This document shows positions 53,657 to 64,000 of a DNA stretch of 64,000 nt, piece by piece. Position 1 is the first letter of the stretch. Every line of letters starts with the position of its first letter. Under the pieces are notes generated by a model. The model worked only from the letters and a program-made list of their open reading frames with translations, made no database searches and was not told where the DNA came from. The position numbers and the translations under genes were made by a program. This DNA is from Lonicera japonica (taxonomy: Eukaryota > Streptophyta > Magnoliopsida > Dipsacales > Caprifoliaceae): contig CM038466.1 in NCBI GenBank assembly GCA_021464415.1, positions 36,610,833-36,674,832 on the forward strand. The letters are read 5' to 3'.

Positions 53657-56600
53657 GTAACTCTGAACTATGATCTCCTATGTCGAAGTGGGGATACTTG
53701 TGCATACGCACTCTCCAGTAACTATAACCAGGAAGTGAAGTTTTCTTCTCTTATTAACCCTATAGGTTTGGTCCACATGATTATAAGTGACAATGAAAAG
53801 AAGGAGCTCAACTTAATCATTAACTGGCTCTGGATCATATAATAAATGAAATGAAAGGATTCGCCATAAGCGAATATATCTACTGCAAAAAGAGTCCTTA
53901 CAAAAGGAACTTAACCCTAAAGTTTGAAAGATTTCGGATGTTATCTCCTATATAAGGTACTTGGAATGATCCAACAAAGAGGTTATTGAGTTCTTTGAGC
54001 AGAAGAAGGTTTTCGGGAAGGGCCCGTGAGTAACATTAGATCTTTTCGAGGATTATCCACTCTTACGAAGGAATATTCAACCATTTCGTCGCTAGAGTTT
54101 GAACTGTCCTTGACATGATTTGATATTCGTCTATTCTCGTATATGAGTGTGCATTACCGGTTATGCTATGAGAAGAACGAGATTTGCATACTACGATTCT
54201 AAAGATTACAATTCGTCATGCACCACATTACTCAATAGCTGAGTTATACTGTTCTTCCTATGAGCAGGGCATCATCGAATCTCCCATATCTACAGTCTTA
54301 TTCATATTTTTAGGTGAAGTGTTCAAAATTAGGTTACTCCACACGACTTACCCAAATAAGGAAATATAGGTACTTGTATTCTCACCTTAACTGACTATAA
54401 TTCACTTATCAGATACGAAAATTCCAAAGACTTATTACAGCTCTACCTTTGGAAAATAACAATCAAGGTCATGAATTGCTGGTAAGGAATGCATTGAATA
54501 TAAATGAATCATGAGAATAATGGGTTCACTTGATGAGATTATACGCTAACACCCCTCCTAAGAGAATTGGTCATTATCCTATATTAATCAGACAATCCAA
54601 ACTTAGAGTGTCGTTCCAAGCTCCACAATGTCTTTAGAGAAAGGCCAGATAATCATATACAAATCACCTTGTCAATTTATACTCCCAAAAGGTAGGTTAT
54701 ACAAATCCAAGAGTTATAACGTAAGGATGTTGGCTGTTCCAATGAGGTTCTATCAATTCTATAAAGAATATAAGTCTAAATAGAAAGAAAAGTAGTCATA
54801 ATTCCATCAACTGCTCTCAATCAAGACCTATGCACAATCATTAACTCAAGGGATTATTAATAATCCTATTGACCTCATATAAAAGAATTTCTAAATCGGA
54901 TCTATTGGTGCATGAATCGGAGAACTATATTAAATATAAACTTACCAAGTAATATTCTTCCACTGCGCGCTCTGCCACACTATCCCTTAACTGTAAGAAA
55001 TGGAAACCGTACCCCTATTGGGTGGAACAAGACAAATACACATCTCTCTCACATTCGATCTAACACAAAACTCTACCATAAACTCCATATTTCTATCCTC
55101 ACAAGCCATACATATGACAAAGACAACGTAGAAGATCAATGGCATGGCTTAGGTGCTTACTAGTTGATCTATATCTGGATTTAAGTTAGAAGAATTCACT
55201 CCCAAAATGAGGGAATCATTTTCCTAAGTTTACCGGAATAAGGGAGATACTCATAGTGCCATGACTAATAGACTTTGCCACATATGGGCATTCCAATATT
55301 GTATAGGAGGTTAACTTTTTCGATCCTAAGCTCAAACTTACAGTGTACACCATAATTAAGAAAGGGTGGGTTACACCTACATTAACCAAAACTTTAATAC
55401 GACACTGAGAAAAACAAGGCTACCTTCCACTACTGGGTACCTTGAGTCCGCTATAAGGATCTGGTTGAAAACTCAGCCAACTCGGCTTCTCTGGATTAAT
55501 AGCTGACTTAGGTGATGGTTTGGTTGCTATTACTGGAATTGGAAAGTCTCTAAATTCTAACTCCCACTTGGAGTCTAGTTTTGATACTGTGGTTAGGGCA
55601 ACTGGCCTTCAACATACTAGGTTGGCCACCATTGCCCTATCTACCTTGCCTTTGTTCACTACTCAAGGCCCACGTCTTTTCTCTGATTGTGGTTCGGAAC
55701 ACTCTCAACAATACTGGCTCCAACTCTCTCAAGTTCTATACTTAATGTGTGGCCCCTCTTTTTCCACCATTGTAAATATTGTTCCTTCGGGAAGGTTTTG
55801 AACTTAGACAAGCTTTCTTATTCCTCTTTCGTGTATTTCTACAGCTACTTGTCTTCCTCTTGCTCGCCGGTCCTATAAGTTGGACGATCTGCTAGCTTTC
55901 CTATCAAGATTAAGGTCCACTTTGACCCCTTGCCTTAAAAGAGGAAGAATCAATGGAGGCTATAGTACTGCACTATTTGAAGTAGAAGATCATAAGGGAG
56001 CCTCCCTCACACTTAATCAATTCCTAAAACCTGAGGCAATAACTCTCAACCGTCATCCACATTGAGTATAAAACTTCTTTCTTTTTTACTTTGTAATAAG
56101 CATTTGGCATACATCTATCACGAAAGGTTCTATGAAGCGTAGTTCACCTTATAGTTGCATCATTCTCACTAATGGATCTCCACCAATGTGGTGCATGACG
56201 TTTTGGAGGAGTGGAACAAATGCACTTGTTCTCAGGAGTAATGAGAATCTTAAGTTGGAAATCGATGTTATTTAGTCCTCCCTCGGTAGACTCAGGTGTA
56301 GCCGGCCCATTAAAATAGGGTGGTTACGGATCGTAAAACTTCTAAAAGTAATGAACTTTACTGCTTTCCCATCCTTAAAGGTCACTCTAGACGGTCACTG
56401 CATCCTCTTCATAATTTGAGATGGCTCTCGGAGCTCTGGTGCAGATGAGATTGATACCGCAGCTAATAAAGCGACTATCCTACGACTCTAATGAGTTAGA
56501 TACGGCGAATATAATAAGATTACATGAGAGTAGAAGATAAGATTGAAGTTCGAGGAATGAAAGGAAGGAACATTTTAGGTAAGACTCAATTGGTTATTGC

Positions 56601-56843
56601 ATTTCAGTTCCAATTAGCAGCAGCCGACTAATGGTTTATAATATAGTTATCCGTTGCGCTGTGACTGACTATAGTGTAACCCAATAGTGTCTCTATAGCC
56701 AAGCTAACAATTGAAACCCATTCCTTGCGCTTTTCCCAAATTGCCGATACAACAGGGTAAATAGGATCAATACAGAATGGAATTCCCCTAATCTACCCCA
56801 CTCACAGCAAAGGAAAAGTAAACCTATGCCTTTGATACCAACT
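53657..56843 (-). mobile_element. Internal region of element E, no recognisable coding
   Basis: It is attached to the E LTR by a primer site on its right, so it should be read on the minus strand. I find no gag, protease, reverse transcriptase or integrase word in any frame. It could be a large non-autonomous (LARD-like) element or a badly decayed one. No left LTR of E is visible; the left boundary with the solo LTR is uncertain. Confidence 0.45.
56829..56840 (-). other. Primer-binding site of element E
   Basis: The minus strand reads TGGTATCAAAGG, three bases from the LTR. The first eight bases match the initiator tRNA-Met site; the rest are diverged, as in many Tekay-type elements. Confidence 0.65.
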
Positions 56844-59517
56844 TGTAATGCCCCTAATCCTATTTAGGAGATTTCTCCTTCAAGACCCGGTTCATCACTG
56901 GTGCCGCACACCGACGGCGAAAATGTTACTAGTAAAAATCTAATTAAAGAAAATTTTGACATGAGGAGCCTATTAGTTTAATAAATTCAAACATGTGAAT
57001 GAAATATAACTCTCAATCTTTCAAATCAAATTCCGCATCAACAAGTATAAATATCTATCGCTCAGCTACAATATAACAGCTAGCCTCCAATGAGGTCCCA
57101 AGTATAGTATATACAATTTTAGCTAAGCATACAACTCCCATATAATCTGTACCAACAACCATTAATACAATAGATATATATAGATCAACAAACTCTAAAG
57201 GTAATGATCCCCTCTATCATTAAGAACTATGACCTAAACTACGGTACATAGGCAGTCTAAGAGATACATCCTCGCTTTCCCCATTTTTCGTATAAACCTG
57301 CAAAAGAAACTAGGTGGAGAAAAGATGGGATGAGTCGAAGGACTCAGTGGGAGTCATATAAATATAAGTATATTAAGTTTAATTATAAAAATAGCATTTA
57401 GAAATCTCTTTTCATGTAACTGTAGGAGAATATTTTGTATAATAGTATAAAGTAATTCCCTCATACATAAATCAAGAATAGTTTTAGGGAAACCCATTTT
57501 AGACTAAGACATCAGTATTATTTATAAAAAAATGTCACTTTAACTTTGTATAAAACCAACCCCCGTCTCAATTTAGAACCCATCGCACAATTCATGTATC
57601 TTTCCTCGTGATCCTCGAGCCAATATCTCGTAAGCCATGCAATTATCCAGACGTCTCTAGGTCTACATTTCGTGGCCTTTCACTCACGCGGCAACATGGC
57701 CTACCGTTAGTTTCGTGCACGGTTTTAGGTCTTTCACCCAGGAGCACTCTGTCCTAACTTATGGTCCCAATCTTTAGGGACCAACCTGTGACTAATCAAT
57801 GGGTAGTGCCAACATATAATCTTGACAGCATATAAACTGGCTCATTTGAAACATAATTGTGCCATATATGTATAACTTCCATTTATCATGTGGAACATCA
57901 ATTGTATAACCAACTAGCGTAATCTCCTATTAAGTCTTCCAATCAATTTAACAACTCACCAATAGAGATTTTGTAGAGCAAAATCACCACTTGAACCCTT
58001 AAGAGTAATCATTAAGCTTTATGACAAGAATCATTAACATTCGTAAGGGTTCCAGGTGGGTTTTTGCGTAAACCAAATGATCGGCTGTAAGTTCTTGTCA
58101 AAACATGTATTTTCATATATATAAAAGCTAGCCGAGCCATTAATTTCATTATTAAAGCAAGATATGTTCACATAACCAAAAGTCACCTTTTTCATGTTAG
58201 GTTCTTATGTAGCCAAGTAGTAAAATTATAACCAAGGAGCAAACGTAAGTAATAAATCATAGTTTCTTGCTAAATTATGTAATTTGATATATTAATATAT
58301 GAGCCATTCAAACCATGAATTCCATTGTTAAAGAAACACCTTTTCATATACTCAAACCCCCTCCCTTTACCAAAGTTAGGGTTTTTGTATAATTTCACCA
58401 AACCAAGCTTTGAATCATCAAATATTGTTTAATAAAAAATTTATACGATTTATAAGCTACTTAGTCCATATAAGGTATGAATTAAACATATAACCAAAAA
58501 CCCACTTTTCATGTTAAACATATATGTATTCATGCGGGAAAATTATTATAGAGCAATCATAAGTTAAAGAAATAGGTTTAAATGTTTGATTCCCACCTCA
58601 ATAGGTTGATATCTTCGAGCTAGAAGCAATGAATAGAGCTGGAACAAGATGAACCGTAAACCCCCAAAATTCGAGCTTGAAGCTTCTTCATTGGAAGAAT
58701 GGAGAAGATGAAGATGAATAGTAATTGTAAAAGGATGTTTTAGTGTGGGTTTGATGTGTTCTTAAGTGGGGAAGAAATGGAGGTGAATGGTTCCTCAAAT
58801 CCCTCACAAGATTGAACTTGATCTCTCTAGAGGAGCTCTCAGAAGTGGTGATAAAAAATGAGGAGAAATGAAGCTGAACGTGTATATTAATTTTTGTCAC
58901 TGTTCACGCGCGTAGCTTTTGGGACTTGCAGCACCGAACTTCAAATGGCCATAACTTCTCGCTCGGAACTCCAATTAAGGAGATCTTTATGTCCACAAAA
59001 AGATTATTCTAAGCTCTACAAGTTTTTAAGAGGAAGATTCTCCAAATTCCTGATGGATTATTCCCAGAAATGCATCGAAGTCAGCACATTGCTACAATGT
59101 TACCGAACAAACAACTATTAGCGATTGACCTACTTCGCACTCACTTTTGACCAAGTAGGAACCTGAGTTGGCTTTCATCCAAAACACAAAAGTTTTAGAT
59201 TGCATAAAAATCTAGACACACTTGAGAAGGGAAATTCAATCGGGCAGGGAATAAAGATGCTACGCTTTTTCAAAGTTGGCCAAAATTATGAAATCGCGTA
59301 AATTGAAAACTTGCAATTGACATCCCAATTTCAATTTGAACTACCCGAATTGCGAAACGATCATTTTTACGAAGTTAATACCTTTAATATGACATGTTGA
59401 AAATGTTGGACTGGCTCGAAAAGGTCCAAAATAAAGAATTCAAGCCCTAACGGGATTTAAGCATTAGTCGGGCTTATAAAGAGTATAAGCTTGCAATTCA
59501 AAACACGGGGTATTACA
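56844..59517 (-). mobile_element. 5' LTR of element E
   Basis: About 2674 bp; on the plus strand TGTAATGCCCCTAATCC to ACACGGGGTATTACA. Two related LTRs in the same orientation lie at 60114 and 61821. The shared landmarks are ACCACTTGAACCCTTAAG near 57985 and the TTATGTCCACAAAAAG block near 58988. Its right flank is a Tat LTR fragment. Confidence 0.8.
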
Positions 59518-60105
59518 GAGGGACACCCGATATGAATTATCAACACATATAAGCAAATAGAACAACATAATCCTTTCCGATATTTTAGACTCCCAAACTA
59601 GAGGTTGAGACCCTAGGGTCACTGTAAATCTCATATCAGAAAGTGGGAAAAACCTTGAGGCACATATATGTGCATCTGGGAACCTAACTGGTAGGACGCA
59701 TTTTGGGGGGTAAGTGGGATCATGTAGTCCTGCCATGAACAAAGTCATGAGGGTGAGTGGGACCATGTAGCCCAAAGTGGTCAATATCCTGCCAGGGTCA
59801 GAGCCTGGGGTGTTATAAAGGGTATTAGAGCGAACCCCACAGAGTACAGTGTGTCGACAAAGGCGTCGGTCCCCTTGAGGGGGGAGGATGTAAATTCCAC
59901 ATCAAAAAGTGGGGGAAACCTTGAGACCTATATATGTGCACCTAGGAACTTAACTAGTAGGACGCGTTTTGGGGGGTGAGTGAGATCATGTAGCCCTGCC
60001 AAGAACAAAGCCGTGAGGGTGAGTGGGACCATGTAGCCCAAAGCGGACAATATCTTGCCAGGGTCGGAGCCCGGGGTGTTACAGTTGGATTTACGGATTC
60101 TCACA
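59518..60105 (+). mobile_element. Tat-family LTR end fragment (R4), split by a TRIM
   Basis: 59518-59622 (GAGGGACACCCGATATGAAT onward) matches R3 40697-40800, and 60084-60105 (ATTTACGGATTCTCACA) matches the LTR end. The missing upstream 1.2 kb should lie on the far side of element E, but I do not see it. Substitutions are many, so it is older than R1 and R3. Confidence 0.82.
59623..60083 (+). mobile_element. TRIM element, 461 bp with two 195-bp LTRs
   Basis: LTRs 59623-59817 and 59889-60083 are direct repeats of equal length, beginning TGTAAAT and ending GGTGTTATA / GGTGTTACA. Directly after the left one comes GGTATTAGAGC, a tRNA-iMet primer site with a change; directly before the right one comes the purine tract GAGGGGGGAGGA (59877-59888). 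The flanks GTCAC and GTTGG are both derivable from GTCGC, the R-LTR sequence at that point. This is a full terminal-repeat retrotransposon in miniature, not coding, depending on other elements for movement. Confidence 0.92.
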
Positions 60106-60113
60106 GTAACCGA

Positions 60114-61439
60114 TGGGAGTTGTCTCATATCATAGTTTTTGAATAACATACTAACTCATACGCAAATGTCTTGTAGCATAAAAACCACCACTTGAACCTT
60201 TAAGAGTGAACATTTAGCTTATTATTAAGGTTTATTAACAATAAAGTAATTCCAAGTGGGTTTCGGTATGAATCAAGTGATTAATTAGAAATTCTTACCA
60301 AATCATATAACTTAAGCAATAATAAGACTATTTGAATCATCAATTTCGTTATCAACTCAAAACCTTGTCACTAACCTAATAAATCATATAGAAAAGCTAG
60401 GTTTTGGTTTAACATGTAGCAAAATCATAATAAAACAACAATAAGTTATAAAAATAAGTTTTAGCAGTAGATTCCCACCTTTACGAAGCTTTTTCCTTGA
60501 GTTTGAAAGTTTAAATCGAACCAAAAGTCATTCAATCACAAAATCCCCAATTTTTTCCTTTGAGCCCTAGCCATGGAGTTAAGGAAGATGAAAGAGATGA
60601 TGAATAGTGATGTGAGATGGTGATTTGGTGTTGGTTTGATGGAGATTTGAAGTGGTAAAGAGGTGTAGGTGAAAAACTCTCCAAGTCCCCCTCAAAGATG
60701 CTATTTATCTCTCTCTAGAAGGCTCTAGGCTTGTGGCTCAAAATTGGGACAAAAAGGGATGTAAATAATGCTTTAAAGTACTATAAATGGGCCCAGATTT
60801 GCTGCCGGACTGGTCCACAAAAATGCCAGACCAGTCCATGATTTAGCATTTTTGTGTCTGGAGCACTGTTTGTATTTTGGTGATAACTTTTCGTTATGAA
60901 CTCCGATTGAGGTGATCTTTATGTCCACAAAAAGCTAATTCAAAGATATACAACTTTCTAAGAGGAAGAATCCTTAAATTCTAGATAGATAATTCCCAAA
61001 AATTTGTTGAAGACAACGCTCTGCCTAAGCGCTACCAAATGAACAAATTTTAGCGACTCGCTTACTTCGCACACAGTTTTGATTGACGAAAAGCATAAAT
61101 TAGCTTCCGATCAAAAGAAGAAAGTTACATATTAGATCAAAGCCTAAACACAAGCATAAATAAGTGCTTAATCGGATAAAGAACGAAGAAGTTATGATAT
61201 CTCGAATTTGGCTAAAATTAAGAAATCATATAAAGTGAAAACATGCGATTAACACCTCTATTTTGATTCGAACCACTCGAATTACAAAACTCTAGTTCTT
61301 ATAAACTAGATATACCTAATATAACATGGTAGAAGTGTTGGATCAGCTAAGAAACCAAAAGTTTATGCCCTAACGGAGATTAAGCAGTAACTGGGCTTAA
61401 GAAGAAGATTAACTTGAGAATGGAACACGGGGTATTACA
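60114..61439 (-). mobile_element. Shortened E-family LTR (F)
   Basis: It ends ACACGGGGTATTACA like E and shares ACCACTTGAACCTTTAAG and TTATGTCCACAAAAAG landmarks. It is 1326 bp, half the E length. ACCGA occurs at 60109-60113 and 61440-61444, a candidate 5-bp target duplication with LTR ends TGGG...TACA. It may be a deleted solo LTR. Confidence 0.7.
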
Positions 61440-61820
61440 ACCGATTAGGGCCATCTGAAGACCAATTTGTGTTCACTTTAGACAGGATGAGGAGGATAAA
61501 AATCGATCGATGGGCTTTGAAGTCCGATTCATACTAGGCAGATATCGACCAACATAGATCAAAGACAGATCATTTTTGTTAAAGATTGATCGATTTTTGT
61601 GGTTAGCTCAATCGGTTATGGGAGATGATCGATCGATCATTTGCAGGTTCACCATCCATTCAACATTATTGAGTTATCTTCTTTTGGATTTTGATCTTTG
61701 ATCTCAGCCGTGACTTCACAATGCCATTAGAGTCCAAATATACCATTTTCCTTGCTGTTTGAGACCAGTGTTTGATCATGTTTTGTTGGATAGCAAGCAA
61801 CCTTTCTTTCTAAGGGTCGT
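61440..61820. other. Unassigned sequence rich in GATCGAT words
   Basis: 381 bp with no TE hallmark, with the words ATCGATCGATGGG, TTGATCGAT and GATCGATCGATCATT. It could be original low-copy DNA between insertions. No gene is visible. Confidence 0.4.
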
Positions 61821-63337
61821 TGTGACGCCCATGATCCTATTAAGAGGATTTATCCTCCGAGACTCAGTTAGTCACGGGCGTCGTGTGCTGACGACAGGTA
61901 AACAAAAATAGTTATCTCTGAGATCATTAAAATGATTCAAAATTCTAATTAACGAGACGGGAATTCATACTACAATTGTGCCATACAAAATGTATCCAAA
62001 ACCAGGAAATAGCTTAACACATCAACAAATCTCCAACGATGTCCAAAAAATACTGAGTCTACAATACCCATATAATACATAAGTTATGATATCAGGATAG
62101 TATGTATGATGTTAGCAAATTTTTAAGAATAATGGTCCTTCAATCATGAAGGACCTTTGACTGGTAACGATATAAAGGCGATCTAAGAAGTAGTGTCCTT
62201 CCATTTCCCTTTCCGTGAAGAAGTTGCAGAAGTACCTATATAAAAATAATAGGGGTGAGTCAAATGGAGTTAGTGGGAACCATAAATAATAACTTAATTA
62301 CGAAAAATAGCTTTTAGAAAACTATAGAGAAATTTTAAAAAACAAACCCCTCATCTGATAAAATCCTATGGCATGATTCAATATTCATTTATCTCACAAA
62401 CTCTAAGCCACAATTTCGATAATCCTCGCAACTATCCAAGCGTACACCAGGTCTGCATTTCGTGGCCTTTCACCCACGCGGCAGTAGAGCCCCCTATTCA
62501 TTTTTGTGCACGGTTTCGAGTTTTGCACCCAGGAGACTATGTCCTAACTTTCGACGCCTGCCTTTAGAGACCAAACCTGGGACCGATCATGCACTAATGT
62601 TACCGTGTACTCTAAAAAAACATTAACCGACTCATATGAGAAATAATTATGCCTTATACTATCACCTTCATTTATCATATGAAACACCATTTGTATGACC
62701 ATCAAGAAAAATTCGGTATCAACCTTCCTGGTTAATGTATTAACTCAAAGACAAAGGTTTTGTAAAGTAATACCACCACTTGAACCCTTAAGGACTGACA
62801 TTATAGTTTATAGTAAGGATCATTAATAAAAAGAAGGGTTCCAAATGGGTTTTCATGCAACCTATGTGATTAACCTAATCTCTGGTTTAATTATGCAATT
62901 TAAATTATATCTGACCTCTTATAAGCATCAATTTCAATATTAGAACATAATATTAAGATATACTCAAAACGCCCTAGCTTTTTGACATGTTAGGTTTTTA
63001 GGTAAAGAAAGAGAAGAATCATAATTAAGCTATAACAAGTTATAAAATAGGTTTTAGTATTAGATTCCTACCTCAATAGAGCGATATCCTTGAGTTTGGA
63101 GGGCTGAATCGAGCCCAAAGTTATTGAATCGCGAAATCCACAAATTTGAGTTTGAAGGAGATGAAGATAGTAATGATGAAATCTTGTTTCGGGGATGCAG
63201 ATTGAGTAGAAATCCCTCTGGGAATCCTCTCCAATGAGCTCTCACCCTTCTCTAACGTCTCCTAAGTGTATAGTTTGAAATGAGTGGAAATAGATGAAGT
63301 TCGACATTTTAAATTGAGTAAGTCGGTGCATAGTGAT
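61821..63337 (-). mobile_element. E-family LTR (G), truncated on the right
   Basis: On the plus strand it begins TGTGACGCCCATGATCC, parallel to the TGTAATGCCCCTAATCC of E, and shares the CATTTCGTGGCCTTTCACCC block (62457) with 57668 in E. It stops near 63337, where an Athila-like LTR starts. No primer site lies to its left. Confidence 0.72.
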
Positions 63338-64000
63338 TGAGCCAAGAAATTATATTTCTAATCCTTTAAACAAGGCTCAATTAATTTCTAGTAACTATTT
63401 AAACTGGAAACTGCATGTACATTCAGTTTAAGTGTGAAAAGAAGGCATTGCATTGTATTCTTGTGTTAGTAAGCCATTTTGTAAGCCTAAAGTGATTAAG
63501 TAACTGAGGTTGTATGCGAGATAGAAGGTCAAAAATACAAAAAATTCAAGAAGAATGCCCGAAGAAAAAGTCAATATCTATTTGGAAGCCCGATGTGAGG
63601 AAAACTCCTCAAACTACCCCCAAAGCACTAGAAAGAAGAGAAAAGAAAGTTCTCAAGAATGAATGAAGTGAATGAAAAATGTTCAAGAGTGATTCCAAGA
63701 GAAAAGAAGCTCAATCGAATCAATTCTGGAAGTTTCCGAGCAAAATCGAGAACTGCCGTAAAAAGCCTAAAGTTGTAGTTGATTAAAGTTTTTCCTCATT
63801 AGGAATTTGAAGAAATCTCCATAAATAAAAGTTGTAAAGCTTTGAATTACCTATGCGTAGGTGAAAACGGTGCGTCAATCGGAGTTTGGAGCAAAACGTT
63901 ATGAGCAAAGGAAGAAATAATGAAAAAAAAGGAAAAAGAATAAAAAAGCATAAGGATCGATCCCCATGCCATGATCTATCCCTATTCCTTTTGTAATATA
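63338..64000 (+). mobile_element. Start of an Athila-like LTR (H), continues beyond the window
   Basis: It begins TGAGCCAAGAAATTATAT, parallel to TGTGCCAAGAAATTGGTA of the Athila LTR at 5601. Further on the order GAATTTGAAGAAATCTCC, GTAGGTGAAAACGGTGCGTC and GGAGCAAAACGTTATG mirrors 13938-14042. It is a different family of the same lineage and is open at the right edge. Confidence 0.7.

Noticed and set aside
55520..56065. Plus-strand frames in the E internal region as a host gene
   Set aside because: No domain resemblance, no splice or promoter context, and they lie antisense in a retroelement interior.
59623..60083. Cassandra-type TRIM with a 5S rRNA promoter
   Set aside because: No 5S-like A box, intermediate element or C box sequence was recognisable in the 195-bp LTR.
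61440..61820. GATCGAT-rich stretch as a regulatory or replication element
   Set aside because: Only a handful of words, irregular spacing, no associated gene.

Overview
The window is plant nuclear DNA, probably a gene-poor, repeat-dense (pericentromeric or intergenic) block of a flowering plant. Everything recognisable is retroelement-derived: plant Ty1/Copia, Athila-type, Tat/Ogre-type and Tekay/Del-type chromovirus Ty3/Gypsy elements, a TRIM and one small hAT-like DNA element. I see no host gene, tRNA, rRNA or CRISPR array. The species cannot be named from the sequence.

Layout. 1-1066 is unassigned apart from a 143-bp tandem duplication. 1067-3720 is a decayed Copia element (A) carrying a fragment of a Tat-type LTR. 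3721-5455 is AT-rich and may hold the left LTR and leader of a second Copia element (B). B gag starts at 5456, is split at 5600 by a 9.7-kb Athila-type element (5601 to about 15284), resumes through gag, protease and integrase, carries a 728-bp hAT-like element (16236-16963), and is cut at 17758 by a Tat-family element (R2, minus strand). R2 runs to about 47335 and is itself split by a solo Tat LTR (R3, 20870-40819, flanking GTGTG duplication). R3 is split by a young Copia element (C, minus strand, 21187-39772), and C is split by a very young Tat-family element (R1, minus strand, 25167-35472, flanking GACAA duplication). The nest is B > R2 > R3 > C > R1. The right third holds a chromovirus 3' half (47333-51086), a solo LTR (51250-53656), a non-coding element E with its LTR (to 59517), a Tat LTR fragment with a TRIM inside (59518-60105), two more LTRs of the E family and the start of an Athila-like LTR (63338 on).

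The most interesting object is the Tat family R. R2 carries, antisense to its own genome, a five-exon plant-mobile-domain-like gene with phase-0 introns (41143-45231) and a second gene resembling the DUF7745 type (45831-47086). Both antisense promoters and the LTR promoter share the perfect palindrome TGTCGCGCGACA, placed 11-26 bp upstream of a TATA box; each R1 LTR has eight exact copies plus one variant. R1 keeps LTRs, primer-binding site and gag but has lost nearly all of pol, leaving only an integrase tail, yet it transposed very recently, so it must have been mobilised in trans. Tandem arrays lie in its 3' region and inside intron 1 of the antisense gene. Together this looks like a retroelement family with a private regulatory element tying sense and antisense transcription together.
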